This document shows, piece after piece, positions 1-8,678 of a stretch of DNA of 64,000 nt. This DNA comes from an uncultured Tenacibaculum sp. (GTDB lineage Bacteria > Bacteroidota > Bacteroidia > Flavobacteriales > Flavobacteriaceae). The stretch lies in contig CANMWK010000015.1 of assembly GCA_947501615.1 (NCBI GenBank), positions 62,001-126,000 of the forward strand, written 5' to 3'. The stretch's first letter is position 1; the number at the start of each line of letters is the position of its first letter. A program made the translations under genes and the position numbers. The notes beneath the pieces are model-generated. The model was not told the origin of the DNA. It made no database searches and worked only from the letters and a program-made list of their open reading frames with translations.

Positions 1-2
1 CA

Positions 3-1139
3 AAAAAAATAGTTTGGGAATCGACTGCTTGTTTCAAAGCGAATGAAAATGGAGAAATTAACCCAAAAAATCAAGCTCCATTAGAAAATAGTTCCTATAA
101 TGGAATTCATTCTATGGGACTTTTCTGGTCTTTAAAACCAGAAAAACTAAATGTTTTTAATTTTGACACTGACTTAGTTTATAAACTTAGCTTTTATACT
201 TCTAACAATCAAAAATTAACGGATACTATTATTAGAAAAACGTATTCAAACATAGTAGATTTTAACATCAAAAAAGTAAAAATCCGAAATGACCTAGTTG
301 CTAATTTTTATCACGACAAAACATATAAGCTAAGACCTACAATTGTTTTACTTTCAGGATCTGGTGGCAATTTTCAACATTCTAAAGCCAAATATATAGC
401 CGCGAAAGGGTATAATGTTATGGATTTAAAATATTTTGGCACAAAAGGATTGCCAACAACTCTTGAAAATATTCCTTTAGAATATCTTCACAAGGCAATT
501 AATTGGTTAAAGACTCAATCAGTTATAACTTCTTCAAAAATTGCTTTAATGGGTAGATCTAAAGGAGCAGAATACGCTTTAATATACGCTTCAAAATATA
601 ACGATATTAACGCAGTTATTTCTGAAGTTGGTTCCAGTGTTACTTGGAGTTCTAAACGTTATTTCAAATCTTCTTGGAAATACAAAGGAAAAAGTCTTCC
701 AAGAGCTAAGGGTGGATTACTTGAAGCTATTAAATACTTAAAAAGTAGTAACGGTAAAGCTCAGAATCAACTTCCTTATATGCTAAGTGCTTTTAACAAT
801 ACTAAAAGAATAAAAGAAAGCTCCATTACAATTGAAACTATAAGTTGTCCAATATTATTAATTTCCGGAGAAAATGATCTACAATGGCCTTCTACGATGA
901 TGAGTAATCAAATTAAAGTAAGAGCTGAGAAATATAATTTTAAATATGATATAAATCATTACCCATATAAAAATGCTGGGCATCAATTTGATGAACTACC
1001 TTTTCTTCCTCAAATAGATTTTTCAAATTTCCGAACCTGGAAATCAGGGGGTAATTTTCAAGGAAATGCATTAGCTTCAATAGATTCTTGGAAAAGAATT
1101 TTTACTTTTTTAGAGAAACATCTTAAAAAGGAAAATTAG
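3..1139 (+). CDS. Acyl-CoA thioester hydrolase/BAAT-like alpha/beta hydrolase, 5' truncated by window edge
   Basis: The reading frame is open from the first bases. It encodes a W-E-S-T-A-C-F stretch and a G-I-H-S-M-G-L-F-W motif before the first internal ATG at 114, which matches the N-terminal domain of the acyl-CoA thioesterase/BAAT family, so the true start lies left of the window. The C-terminal part is an alpha/beta hydrolase. The nucleophile is in G-R-S-K-G, an Asp is in S-G-E-N-D and a His in A-G-H-Q-F, giving a Ser-Asp-His triad. Family members hydrolyse acyl-CoA thioesters or transfer the acyl group; the substrate cannot be told. The next gene is convergent. No signal peptide can be judged because the N-terminus is missing. 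Confidence 0.8.
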   Translation, partial: KKIVWESTACFKANENGEINPKNQAPLENSSYNGIHSMGLFWSLKPEKLNVFNFDTDLVYKLSFYTSNNQKLTDTIIRKTYSNIVDFNIKKVKIRNDLVANFYHDKTYKLRPTIVLLSGSGGNFQHSKAKYIAAKGYNVMDLKYFGTKGLPTTLENIPLEYLHKAINWLKTQSVITSSKIALMGRSKGAEYALIYASKYNDINAVISEVGSSVTWSSKRYFKSSWKYKGKSLPRAKGGLLEAIKYLKSSNGKAQNQLPYMLSAFNNTKRIKESSITIETISCPILLISGENDLQWPSTMMSNQIKVRAEKYNFKYDINHYPYKNAGHQFDELPFLPQIDFSNFRTWKSGGNFQGNALASIDSWKRIFTFLEKHLKKEN

Positions 1140-1160
1140 AGCATCAAAATGTTATTTTTT

Positions 1161-1583
1161 CTAGTCTCCAAAAAAAGTCAACACTAGTTTTCTTTGTCCA
1201 CCATAATTTCGATGTTCACCCAAATAAATTCCTTGCCAAGTTCCTAGGTTCAGTTGTCCATTTGTAATAGGAATTTGAACCTGACACCCCAACATCGAAC
1301 TCTTTATGTGTGCTGGCATATCATCTGCTCCTTCGTAATCGTGTTTATAATATGGCATATTCTCAGGAATCATTTTATTGATATGCGTTTCAAAATCCAT
1401 ACGAACTGTTGGATCGGCATTTTCATTTATGGTTAAACTCGCCGATGTATGCTTTATAAACACCTGTAATTGTCCTACAGTTATTTTTCTTAATTCTGGG
1501 ATTTCATTAATAACTAAATCTGTAATTAAATGATAACCTCTTTCAAATGCAGGTAAACTAATTTCTTTTTGGTAAAATTTCAT
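1161..1583 (-). CDS. yjbQ: YjbQ/UPF0047 family protein
   Basis: The 140-aa product has the usual length and motifs of the YjbQ (UPF0047) family: H-T-S-A-S-L-T-I-N-E-N near residue 45, then H-I-K-S-S-M-L-G and the C-terminal L-G-T-W-Q-G-I-Y-L-G-E-H. The conserved histidines and Asn/Glu are present. E. coli YjbQ has weak thiamine-phosphate synthase activity, but the physiological role is unclear. It lies 15 bp downstream of a GNAT gene on the same strand, so the two may be co-transcribed. The ATG at 1583 gives full family length. Confidence 0.88.
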   Translation of the reverse strand: MKFYQKEISLPAFERGYHLITDLVINEIPELRKITVGQLQVFIKHTSASLTINENADPTVRMDFETHINKMIPENMPYYKHDYEGADDMPAHIKSSMLGCQVQIPITNGQLNLGTWQGIYLGEHRNYGGQRKLVLTFFGD

Positions 1584-1598
1584 ACTAAACTAATATCG

Positions 1599-2108
1599 TT
1601 ATTGCTTTTGTATTTCTCTTTCATACAAATTATTTATCGATAATGGCATTTTCTTCTCTCCTACTTTTTTGAAATTCAAATTTTCATAATAAGCACAAAG
1701 TTTTATGTTTTGAGCAACTGCATCTAACCTCAAAAAAACACAACTTTCTTTTCTTGCTAACTCTTCGATTTCCTCTAGTACCATAGCCCCTATTCCTTTT
1801 CCATTGTACCCTTCTCTAACGACTAAAGAATGGACATACTTTGCCTTTTCTTTTTGTTCTCCCCAATACAATTCATCTTCATCTAGTACTCGCACCATAC
1901 CAATACTTTTACCCAATGAATCATTAATAAAAAAGAACTCATTATTTCTAATTCCATCTACAACCCAATCGATCTTTTCTTTAGGTGGATTTTTCCAGTA
2001 CTGCCAGTGATCTATGTTAAGTTTATCAATTCGTATTGCTGCCTTTTTAAATAACTCTAATACAATTTCTTGATCCGTAATTTCTATTTGCTGAAATTTA
2101 ATCTTCAT
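1599..2108 (-). CDS. GNAT family N-acetyltransferase
   Basis: The 169-aa single-domain protein carries the GNAT fold. A V-H-S-L-V-V-R beta4 strand is followed by the acetyl-CoA-binding loop G-Y-N-G-K-G-I-G (R/Q-x-x-G-x-G/A pattern), then a C-terminal L-R-L-D-A-V-A-Q-N and a Y-Y-E-N-L-N-F-K-K-V-G signature. The acceptor cannot be predicted. It probably forms a short minus-strand unit with yjbQ (15-bp gap). The start is an ATG at 2108. Confidence 0.85.
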   Translation of the reverse strand: MKIKFQQIEITDQEIVLELFKKAAIRIDKLNIDHWQYWKNPPKEKIDWVVDGIRNNEFFFINDSLGKSIGMVRVLDEDELYWGEQKEKAKYVHSLVVREGYNGKGIGAMVLEEIEELARKESCVFLRLDAVAQNIKLCAYYENLNFKKVGEKKMPLSINNLYEREIQKQ

Positions 2109-2136
2109 CGTAATATTGATTTTTGCAATTAGTAGT

Positions 2137-2676
2137 TTATAAATCTAATTTAATCTCTCGTAACGATCTATCAGAATTCAACAATTCTACTATAATTTTT
2201 TGTTGAATAGTTGCTATTTCATCATCATAATACTGCATCCATTTGGTGTTTTTAAATACCTCTTCTACTTCTTTTTTCTTTTTGAATACAGTTGATACAT
2301 TAAATAATTTTTTAGTTTGTCCATCTGCAGGCTGGTATACAACAACTTTTTGAGTAGTAAAATCTACTTTTAAATGAAATAACTTTTCATTTGAAGTTAA
2401 ACTATAAAAATCAGTCCATTTTGCATATCCAACATAATAACTTTGATTCTGATACCTTGCCACACCATTCAATTTCCAACGACAATTCGCCACTCTACCC
2501 CAATGGTTTGAATATCGATATACACCTTCTTCTGTATATACATAAGTACTTCCTGACTTACTTTTAAAATGGATATTCTCCTCTTTTAAAACATCAAAAT
2601 TTTTGAATTCAAACTGGCAGTAAGTATGTTTAAAAAAGTTTGTTCTAGTAACTATCCTTGTATTCCCCTTCTTCAT
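2137..2676 (-). CDS. Hypothetical protein (179 aa)
   Basis: I do not recognise a family. The product is soluble, with no signal peptide or membrane segment. The middle is rich in aromatic residues (Y-R-Y-S-N-H-W-G-R and Y-V-G-Y-A-K-W-T-D-F-Y) and the C-terminus is a charged helix. Its ATG lies inside the end of the upstream YwqK-like gene, in another frame, with a 32-bp overlap, so translation is likely coupled. It may serve with that repeat protein; no function can be assigned. Confidence 0.6.
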   Translation of the reverse strand: MKKGNTRIVTRTNFFKHTYCQFEFKNFDVLKEENIHFKSKSGSTYVYTEEGVYRYSNHWGRVANCRWKLNGVARYQNQSYYVGYAKWTDFYSLTSNEKLFHLKVDFTTQKVVVYQPADGQTKKLFNVSTVFKKKKEVEEVFKNTKWMQYYDDEIATIQQKIIVELLNSDRSLREIKLDL

Positions 2677-4042
2677 ATACTTTTGTCTGCTTTAACTCTC
2701 CATCTTCAAAATACACATTAAGAGTTCCATTTCCATTTTTTAAAGTTCCTACATCTAACTTCTTACCTTGTTTCGTATAGCATTTTTTCACATTCATTAA
2801 CTTCCCGTCTTCCCAATATTTAATTTGATAAACCTGTTTATTATCATAATAGATTTCTTCTACCCCATTTTTATTACCTTTATTAAAGAACTCTATCCTA
2901 GCTATGTTTCCATTTTCATGATAATATTTTTGTTCTCCTTCTAATTCTTCTAAAAAATAATTATTTAAACTCCTTACTTTTCCATTCTCAAAGTAACAAG
3001 TGATTTTAATCATATCTTTTTTCATTTCTTGGAAACAATTAATATTCCCATTTTCATAGAAAGTATTATTCGTAATAATCTTTTCTCCTTTTTCGTCTAA
3101 TTCGTAAATCAATTTCAAATTTTCGTTTTCATAGAATTCTTTTTTCGCTACTATTCTTCCGTTCTTTTCATTAATCTTTATCACTTTATTTAACTTACCA
3201 GTTTTATAAAAAATACTATCTATAGACTTATCTTCATAATCTTCACAATATCTACTTTTCAATGAACCATTAGGATAATAAAACTTCCAATCTCTTGAAA
3301 AGTTTTCTCCTTTATACATTTTTTCTATTGATTTTATACCTTCTCTAGAAAAAAAGGTTTCTTTGCGTTGTTTGGAACCGTCTATTATCTTTTGGTATTT
3401 AATTTTACCATTACTATGGTATTCTTTTTGTTTGCCAAATAACTTTTCATTTTTATAATTATACTCACTGACTAAAAAATATTTTTCAGGTTGAGTAGAA
3501 TTCGAAGTCTTACTTTTACCTCGACCTGGATCGAATGAAAGAACTTTTACTTTATTTTTCTCAGAAAAAAAATATTTTAATATTCTCCTAATTTTATTTC
3601 CACTTTCATCTATCTTCAGTGTAGTTTTCTCTTTAACCTTTCCACTCTTGTAATATATAGTTGCCTCTAATAGATCGCCTTGTTTATATTCTGAAATACT
3701 TTCAATGTTTTTATTATCATAATATGTTTTATGAACTCCTTCTTTAACTCCTTTCAAATATTTTCCTTCTAATTTTAGATTTCCATTTTCATAATATTCA
3801 ATCACTTTTCCATTTACAGAATTGTATTTGATTGAATATAAAAATCTAATTTTTCCGCTTGCATAATATTCTTTTTTTTCATCAGTTTTGCTGAAATCTC
3901 TCGTATTACTATTCCACACAGGATCATAAGTGCTAATTCTAATTATTTTTTGCTTAGCATATATTGCCTCTTTTTGAGGGTATATTTTAATAGTTATAAA
4001 AAATACTAGTATGATCACTTTTATTAAACTCGTCTTTCTCAT
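2645..4042 (-). CDS. YwqK/MORN-like repeat exported protein
   Basis: The 465-aa product begins with a hydrophobic signal peptide (I-I-L-V-F-F-I-T-I). The rest is built from many ~22-residue repeats of the type Y-Y-E-N-G-N-L-K, H-S-N-G-K-I-K-Y, F-Y-E-N-G-N-I-N and Y-H-E-N-G-N-I-A. These are typical of the YwqK toxin-antitoxin-like/MORN repeat family, which forms elongated beta structures. The ATG at 4042 is preferred over a GTG at 4051 because it starts directly before the signal peptide. Despite the family name, no toxin is recognised nearby. The protein is probably periplasmic or surface-exposed. Confidence 0.75.
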   Translation of the reverse strand: MRKTSLIKVIILVFFITIKIYPQKEAIYAKQKIIRISTYDPVWNSNTRDFSKTDEKKEYYASGKIRFLYSIKYNSVNGKVIEYYENGNLKLEGKYLKGVKEGVHKTYYDNKNIESISEYKQGDLLEATIYYKSGKVKEKTTLKIDESGNKIRRILKYFFSEKNKVKVLSFDPGRGKSKTSNSTQPEKYFLVSEYNYKNEKLFGKQKEYHSNGKIKYQKIIDGSKQRKETFFSREGIKSIEKMYKGENFSRDWKFYYPNGSLKSRYCEDYEDKSIDSIFYKTGKLNKVIKINEKNGRIVAKKEFYENENLKLIYELDEKGEKIITNNTFYENGNINCFQEMKKDMIKITCYFENGKVRSLNNYFLEELEGEQKYYHENGNIARIEFFNKGNKNGVEEIYYDNKQVYQIKYWEDGKLMNVKKCYTKQGKKLDVGTLKNGNGTLNVYFEDGELKQTKVYEEGEYKDSY

Positions 4043-4071
4043 CTTGTTCACTATTTTATTTCAGTAAAAAT

Positions 4072-4103
4072 AAAAAACGCAATCATAATTAATGATTGCG
4101 TTT
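4072..4103 (-). terminator. Rho-independent terminator of dnaK
   Basis: Arms AAACGCAATCAT (4075-4086) and ATGATTGCGTTT (4092-4103) are perfectly complementary around a 5-nt loop. On the minus strand they are followed by a T-run, 25 bp past the dnaK stop. Confidence 0.85.
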
Positions 4104-4128
4104 CTATTTTTATTTTGCGTAATAAATA

Positions 4129-6042
4129 TTACTTCACTTCTTCAAAATCTACATCCTCTACATTATCATTGCTGTCAGCTTGAGCGTTAGCTCCTGCGTC
4201 TGCACCTGGTTGTGGTCCACCTGCAGGCCCTCCAGCTTGTTGCTGTGCAGCATACATTTCTTCAGAAGCTACTTTCCATGCTTCATTAATTCTCTCCATT
4301 GCAGCATCAATTTGAGCTAAATCTTTGCTTTCGTGCGCTTTTTTCAACTCTTCTAAAGCAGATTCGATTGGTGCTTTCTTATCAGCAGATAATTTATCTC
4401 CAAATTCCTTTAACTGCTTTTCAGTTTGGAAAATCATAGAATCAGCTCCATTAATCTTATCAATACTTTCTTTAGCTTTTGCATCTGCTTCAGCATTAGC
4501 TTCAGCATCAGCTTTCATCTTTTGGATTTCTTCATCAGTTAATCCTGAAGAAGCCTCAATACGAATATTTTGCTCTTTATTAGTTCCTTTATCTTTTGCA
4601 GAAACATTAATAATACCATTCGCATCGATATCGAAAGTCACCTCGATTTGAGGAACTCCTCTTTGTGCTGGTGGAATACCATCTAAGTGGAAACGACCAA
4701 TAGTTTTATTATCTGCAGCCATTGCTCTCTCTCCTTGTAATACATGGATTTCAACAGATGGTTGGTTATCTGCTGCTGTAGAGAATACTTGTGACTTCTT
4801 AGTTGGTATTGTTGTATTCGCTTCTATTAATTTAGTGAATACATTACCCATAGTTTCAATTCCTAATGATAAAGGTGTAACATCTAATAATAATACATCT
4901 TTTACATCACCAGTTAAAACTCCTCCTTGAATCGCAGCTCCTAAAGAAACTACCTCATCTGGATTCACACCTTTACTTGGCGCTTTTCCAAAGAACTTCT
5001 CAACAGCTTCTTGAATAGCAGGAATACGAGTTGAACCTCCAACTAAAATTACTTCATCAATATCAGAAGTACTTAAATCAGCGTTTTTTAATGCTGTTTG
5101 ACATGGCTCAATAGTTCTTTTTACTAAATCGTCGATTAATTGCTCAAATTTAGCTCTACTTAATGTACGAACTAAGTGTTTTGGTCCACTAGCAGTAGCC
5201 GTGATATATGGTAAATTAATCTCTGTAGATGTAGTACTAGATAATTCAATCTTAGCTTTTTCAGCAGCCTCTTTTAAACGTTGTAACGCCATAGGATCTT
5301 TACGTAAATCCATATTCTCTTCTGCGTTAAACTCATCCGCTAACCATTTGATGATTTTTTCATCTACATCATCTCCTCCTAAGTGTGTATCTCCATCAGT
5401 AGCTAATACTTCAAATACTCCATCTCCTAATTCTAAGATAGAAACATCATGTGTACCTCCACCAAAGTCAAATACTACGATTTTCTTATCAGAATCAGCC
5501 TTATCTAATCCGTAAGCTAATGCAGCAGCAGTTGGTTCGTTAATAATACGACGAACTTTTAATCCTGCAATCTCTCCAGCTTCTTTAGTAGCTTGACGTT
5601 GTGCATCGTTAAAATATGCTGGTACTGTAATAACTGCCTCAGCAACATCTTGTCCTAAATAATCTTCAGCAGTTTTTTTCATCTTTTGTAATACCATTGC
5701 AGAAATTTCTTGCGGTGTATACAAACGATCATCAATTTTTACACGAGGAGTATCGTTATCTCCTTTTACTACTTCATAAGGAACTCTTTCTACTTCTCGT
5801 AAACTTTCAGAATATGCATTCCCCATAAAACGCTTAATTGAATATACCGTTTTTGTTGGGTTAGTTACTGCCTGACGTTTCGCTGGATCTCCAACTTTAC
5901 GTTCTCCTCCTTCTACAAATGCTACAACAGAAGGTGTAGTTCTTTTTCCTTCTGAATTAGGAATTACTACTGGCTCATTTCCTTCCATTACAGAAACGCA
6001 TGAGTTGGTAGTCCCTAAATCTATTCCTATAATTTTACTCAT
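4129..6042 (-). CDS. dnaK: Molecular chaperone DnaK (Hsp70)
   Basis: The 637-aa full-length Hsp70 starts with the phosphate-1 motif G-I-D-L-G-T-T-N-S. It has F-D-F-G-G-G-T near residue 195, the D-E-V-I-L-V-G-G-S-T-R-I-P signature and the linker V-L-L-L-D-V-T-P-L-S-L-G near residue 390. The substrate-binding domain and helical lid follow, and the tail is Gly/Ala/Gln-rich and acidic, ending in D-V-D-F-E-E-V-K. It folds and disaggregates proteins in the cytoplasm with DnaJ and GrpE, which are not in the window. It is monocistronic, with its own terminator downstream and three TGACAGT repeats upstream. Confidence 0.98.
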   Translation of the reverse strand: MSKIIGIDLGTTNSCVSVMEGNEPVVIPNSEGKRTTPSVVAFVEGGERKVGDPAKRQAVTNPTKTVYSIKRFMGNAYSESLREVERVPYEVVKGDNDTPRVKIDDRLYTPQEISAMVLQKMKKTAEDYLGQDVAEAVITVPAYFNDAQRQATKEAGEIAGLKVRRIINEPTAAALAYGLDKADSDKKIVVFDFGGGTHDVSILELGDGVFEVLATDGDTHLGGDDVDEKIIKWLADEFNAEENMDLRKDPMALQRLKEAAEKAKIELSSTTSTEINLPYITATASGPKHLVRTLSRAKFEQLIDDLVKRTIEPCQTALKNADLSTSDIDEVILVGGSTRIPAIQEAVEKFFGKAPSKGVNPDEVVSLGAAIQGGVLTGDVKDVLLLDVTPLSLGIETMGNVFTKLIEANTTIPTKKSQVFSTAADNQPSVEIHVLQGERAMAADNKTIGRFHLDGIPPAQRGVPQIEVTFDIDANGIINVSAKDKGTNKEQNIRIEASSGLTDEEIQKMKADAEANAEADAKAKESIDKINGADSMIFQTEKQLKEFGDKLSADKKAPIESALEELKKAHESKDLAQIDAAMERINEAWKVASEEMYAAQQQAGGPAGGPQPGADAGANAQADSNDNVEDVDFEEVK

Positions 6043-6127
6043 AACTTTATAATCGATTTTGTTTTTAATCTAAATTTTACGAGTTGAAAAGGTCAAAGGT
6101 TATGCCATTAGATATTTTTTTTTGTTT

Positions 6128-6165
6128 TGACAGTAATACTGATTTTTTAATGACAGTGTGACAGT
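6128..6165. repeat. Three TGACAGT direct repeats upstream of dnaK
   Basis: TGACAGT occurs at 6128-6134, 6151-6157 and 6159-6165, all in the short gap between the Nudix stop and dnaK. Their position upstream of the dnaK promoter area suggests a regulator site; this is inference. Confidence 0.4.
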
Positions 6166-6167
6166 AT

Positions 6168-6773
6168 TTATGCATTTAATTCATGATACTTTTGCAATAC
6201 GGTTCTAACATTGGCATATGTGTTTGTTAGAGCCAATGCTACTTCTTCTGAATTTTTAAAGTGTACTTTTTTGATTCCTTCAGTAAATAAAGGAGTTAAT
6301 TTACCTGAATACTCAGAATACATTAAAAACCAATAAATCTTTTTTAATCTTAATTTCCTTTCGTGATAATAAAAATGATATGTATTTAACAAGAATTTTT
6401 GAATTGTTACATTAGCTATACCACATTCTTCTTCTACTTCTCTTATGGCTGTTGTTTCAATATTTTCATTACCATGAATTCTACCTTTTGGTAAATCCCA
6501 TTTTCTTGCTCTGTAAATAAACAAGAGTTCTCCTTTATTGTTAGACACTAAACCTCCACCTGCTTTAATCATTTTGTACTCTATACAAAAAGTTTCCCAA
6601 TCACTGTCTAAATTTTCAGAAAATAAGTATACACCTTTTAATTTACCAGTTTTTACCTGTTTTACGATAGTGTGTATTATAATATCTTTGATTTTAAACA
6701 AAGAAAAATTTTCTTCATTTTTTAATGAAGAAGTAAATATTATAGGTCGATCATTCACAAAAACTTTATACAT
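6168..6773 (-). CDS. Nudix hydrolase
   Basis: A perfect Nudix box is seen, G-R-I-H-G-N-E followed by seven residues and R-E-V-E-E-E-C-G-I, in a ~201-aa protein. Family members hydrolyse nucleoside diphosphate derivatives; the substrate here is unknown. The open frame extends further upstream, but that part is the complement of pyrE coding sequence. The ATG at 6773 (M-Y-K-V-F-V-N-D) gives a clean divergent pair with pyrE, whose start is only 7 bp away. The same arrangement next to pyrE is common in Flavobacteriia, as far as I recall. Confidence 0.88.
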   Translation of the reverse strand: MYKVFVNDRPIIFTSSLKNEENFSLFKIKDIIIHTIVKQVKTGKLKGVYLFSENLDSDWETFCIEYKMIKAGGGLVSNNKGELLFIYRARKWDLPKGRIHGNENIETTAIREVEEECGIANVTIQKFLLNTYHFYYHERKLRLKKIYWFLMYSEYSGKLTPLFTEGIKKVHFKNSEEVALALTNTYANVRTVLQKYHELNA

Positions 6774-6776
6774 TTG
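6769..6776 (+). promoter_or_regulatory. Candidate -7 element (TACATTTG) for pyrE
   Basis: TACATTTG fits the Bacteroidota TAnnTTTG consensus exactly and ends 4 bp before the pyrE ATG. If it is used, the pyrE mRNA would have almost no leader. No clear -33 TTG is seen, so this is tentative. Confidence 0.4.
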
Positions 6777-6780
6777 CGCT

Positions 6781-7422
6781 ATGATTTTAAACAAAGATAC
6801 TGCAAAAAAAACAGCCGAGCTTCTTTTGCAGATTAAAGCCATCAAATTAAGCCCTAATGAACCTTTTACTTGGGCATCAGGTTGGAAATCTCCAATATAC
6901 TGCGATAACAGAGTAACCTTATCTTATCCTTCAGTTCGAAATTTTTTAAAAGAAAAAATAGCTAAACTTGTCGAAGAAAAGTATGGAAAACCTGACGTAA
7001 TAGCCGGAGTAGCAACTGGAGCAATAGCTATTGGTGTACTTGTAGCACAAGAATTAGGTGTTCCATTCGTTTATGTAAGACCAGAACCTAAAAAACACGG
7101 CCGTAAAAACCAAATCGAAGGTTTTTTAGAAAGCGGACAAAATGTTGTGGTTGTAGAAGATCTTATTAGTACTGGAAAGAGTAGTTTAAATGCAATTAAA
7201 GCTTTAAAAGAAGCAGATGCTACTGTAAAAGGAATGGTTGCTATTTTTTCATATGGATTTTCTATAGCGGAAGAAAGGTTCAATGAATATCATCTAGATT
7301 TCTCTACATTGAGTAATTACGAAAATTTGTTAGAACAAGCATTAGACAGTAATTATATTACAAAAAAGGAATTACAAACCCTTGAAAGTTGGAGGTTAAA
7401 TCCAAGTGAATGGAAACAATAA
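6781..7422 (+). CDS. pyrE: Orotate phosphoribosyltransferase
   Basis: The 213-aa protein joins orotate and PRPP to give OMP in pyrimidine synthesis. The PRPP-binding motif V-V-V-V-E-D-L-I-S-T-G-K-S is clear, as are the N-terminal P-F-T-W-A-S-G-W-K-S-P-I-Y and the catalytic-loop R-P-E-P-K-K-H-G. The longer upstream open frame overlaps the divergent Nudix gene, and the ATG at 6781 gives the family length. An SRPBCC gene follows after 30 bp, likely in the same transcript. Confidence 0.95.
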   Translation: MILNKDTAKKTAELLLQIKAIKLSPNEPFTWASGWKSPIYCDNRVTLSYPSVRNFLKEKIAKLVEEKYGKPDVIAGVATGAIAIGVLVAQELGVPFVYVRPEPKKHGRKNQIEGFLESGQNVVVVEDLISTGKSSLNAIKALKEADATVKGMVAIFSYGFSIAEERFNEYHLDFSTLSNYENLLEQALDSNYITKKELQTLESWRLNPSEWKQ

Positions 7423-7452
7423 TATATTAAAAATTAAAAATCTAGTATCGTA

Positions 7453-7842
7453 ATGAATATTGAAGGAAATAACGTTAGTGTAAATAAATCTCAAAAAGAT
7501 TTATATGAGTTTTTAATTCAATTAGAAAACTTTAAAGTATTAATGCCTGAAAATACTGAAAAGTTTGAAGTAGATGGTGAATCTTTTGTTTTTGGTTTAA
7601 AAGGAATGCCAGAAATTAGATTAGTGATGAAAGAAAAAACGGAATATTCAAATGTTACTTTAGGTGCTGCAAGCAGTAAATTACCTTTTACGTTAGCTGC
7701 AAATATTGTAGAAGTTTCTAAAAACGAAAGCAACGTTCAGTTAAAATTTGAAAGTAGTTTTAATCCAATGATGGCGATGATGGTAAAAAAACCATTAACT
7801 AAATTTATTACAACACTTACTGAAAATTTAGCAAAATTATAA
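7453..7842 (+). CDS. SRPBCC-fold small protein
   Basis: The 129-aa protein has the beta-rich layout of START/SRPBCC ligand-binding proteins: a short N-terminal strand, a helix with D-L-Y-E-F-L-I-Q-L-E-N, alternating strands and a long C-terminal helix. No ligand can be named. It follows pyrE closely, and its stop is 5 bp from the stop of the convergent birA. Assignment is by overall pattern, not by a diagnostic motif. Confidence 0.7.
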   Translation: MNIEGNNVSVNKSQKDLYEFLIQLENFKVLMPENTEKFEVDGESFVFGLKGMPEIRLVMKEKTEYSNVTLGAASSKLPFTLAANIVEVSKNESNVQLKFESSFNPMMAMMVKKPLTKFITTLTENLAKL

Positions 7843-7847
7843 TTGAT

Positions 7848-8588
7848 TTAAGATGAGATAAAGGTAACTTCCTTAAGGTGGAAAGATTTCACTGTTTCGT
7901 CTGGAAGTTCAATTAAAAGTTGACCATTAGAGGTATTTACTTTTAATATTTTACCCATAAAAACAACATCTTCAGTATCTTTAAACATACTAGGGATGTT
8001 TTTTTTATATAGTACTTTATGGTACTCTTCTTCTAAAGTTTTAAATTCTTCAGTTGATAGTAAAAACACTTTTTCCTCTATTTTTTTAACAACCTCAGAC
8101 AAAACCTCTTCAATTTGGTATTCGCTGCCTGTTGTATTTTTTATTGAAGAAGCATTGGGTATATCATCAGGAAAAACTTCTTGATTTACATTAATTCCTA
8201 TCCCTATAATTGAAGCATCAATAGTATTTCCTTTTAAAATATTTTCAATGAGTATCCCACAAACTTTCTTTTTGCCTGACAGAATGTCGTTCGGCCATTT
8301 AATAGTCAAATTTGGCAGATTAAAAGTAACCAAAGCCTCTCTTATCGCTATGGCAATAGCAAAATTTAAATATACTTGATTATGAATTTTAAGATTGTGA
8401 AATCTAACGTAGATACTACATAACAGGTTTTTTTTATCTTCAGAAATCCATTTCGTATTCATTTGACCTCTACCAGAAGTTTGTTTGTCAGTAACAACAA
8501 CTGTGTAGTTAGAAATATCAGAATTAACTGACAAATCTTTCAAAAAAGAGTTGGTAGATTCGGTGGCATTAAGTTTGATTATATTCAT
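7848..8588 (-). CDS. birA: Biotin--[acetyl-CoA-carboxylase] ligase
   Basis: The 246-aa enzyme activates biotin to biotinyl-AMP and attaches it to the biotin carrier protein. The biotin-binding G-R-G-Q-M-N-T-K-W (family G-R-G-R/Q-x-x-x-x-W) and the catalytic K-W-P-N-D-I motif are present, followed by G-I-L-I-E and G-I-G-I-N-V-N. No N-terminal helix-turn-helix is present, so this is a monofunctional ligase without repressor function. It diverges from rsfS. Confidence 0.95.
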   Translation of the reverse strand: MNIIKLNATESTNSFLKDLSVNSDISNYTVVVTDKQTSGRGQMNTKWISEDKKNLLCSIYVRFHNLKIHNQVYLNFAIAIAIREALVTFNLPNLTIKWPNDILSGKKKVCGILIENILKGNTIDASIIGIGINVNQEVFPDDIPNASSIKNTTGSEYQIEEVLSEVVKKIEEKVFLLSTEEFKTLEEEYHKVLYKKNIPSMFKDTEDVVFMGKILKVNTSNGQLLIELPDETVKSFHLKEVTFISS

Positions 8589-8647
8589 ACACTATTTATA
8601 ATAACGAACTCGTTTCAATTATACGTAAATTAGTCACAAAAAAACAA

Positions 8648-8655
8648 TAACTTTG
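8648..8655 (+). promoter_or_regulatory. Candidate -7 promoter element for the rsfS-ftsH operon
   Basis: TAACTTTG matches TAnnTTTG exactly and lies 24 bp upstream of the rsfS ATG in the birA-rsfS divergent gap. A -33 element is not obvious. Confidence 0.5.
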
Positions 8656-8678
8656 CTAAAAAAAATTAAACATATTTA

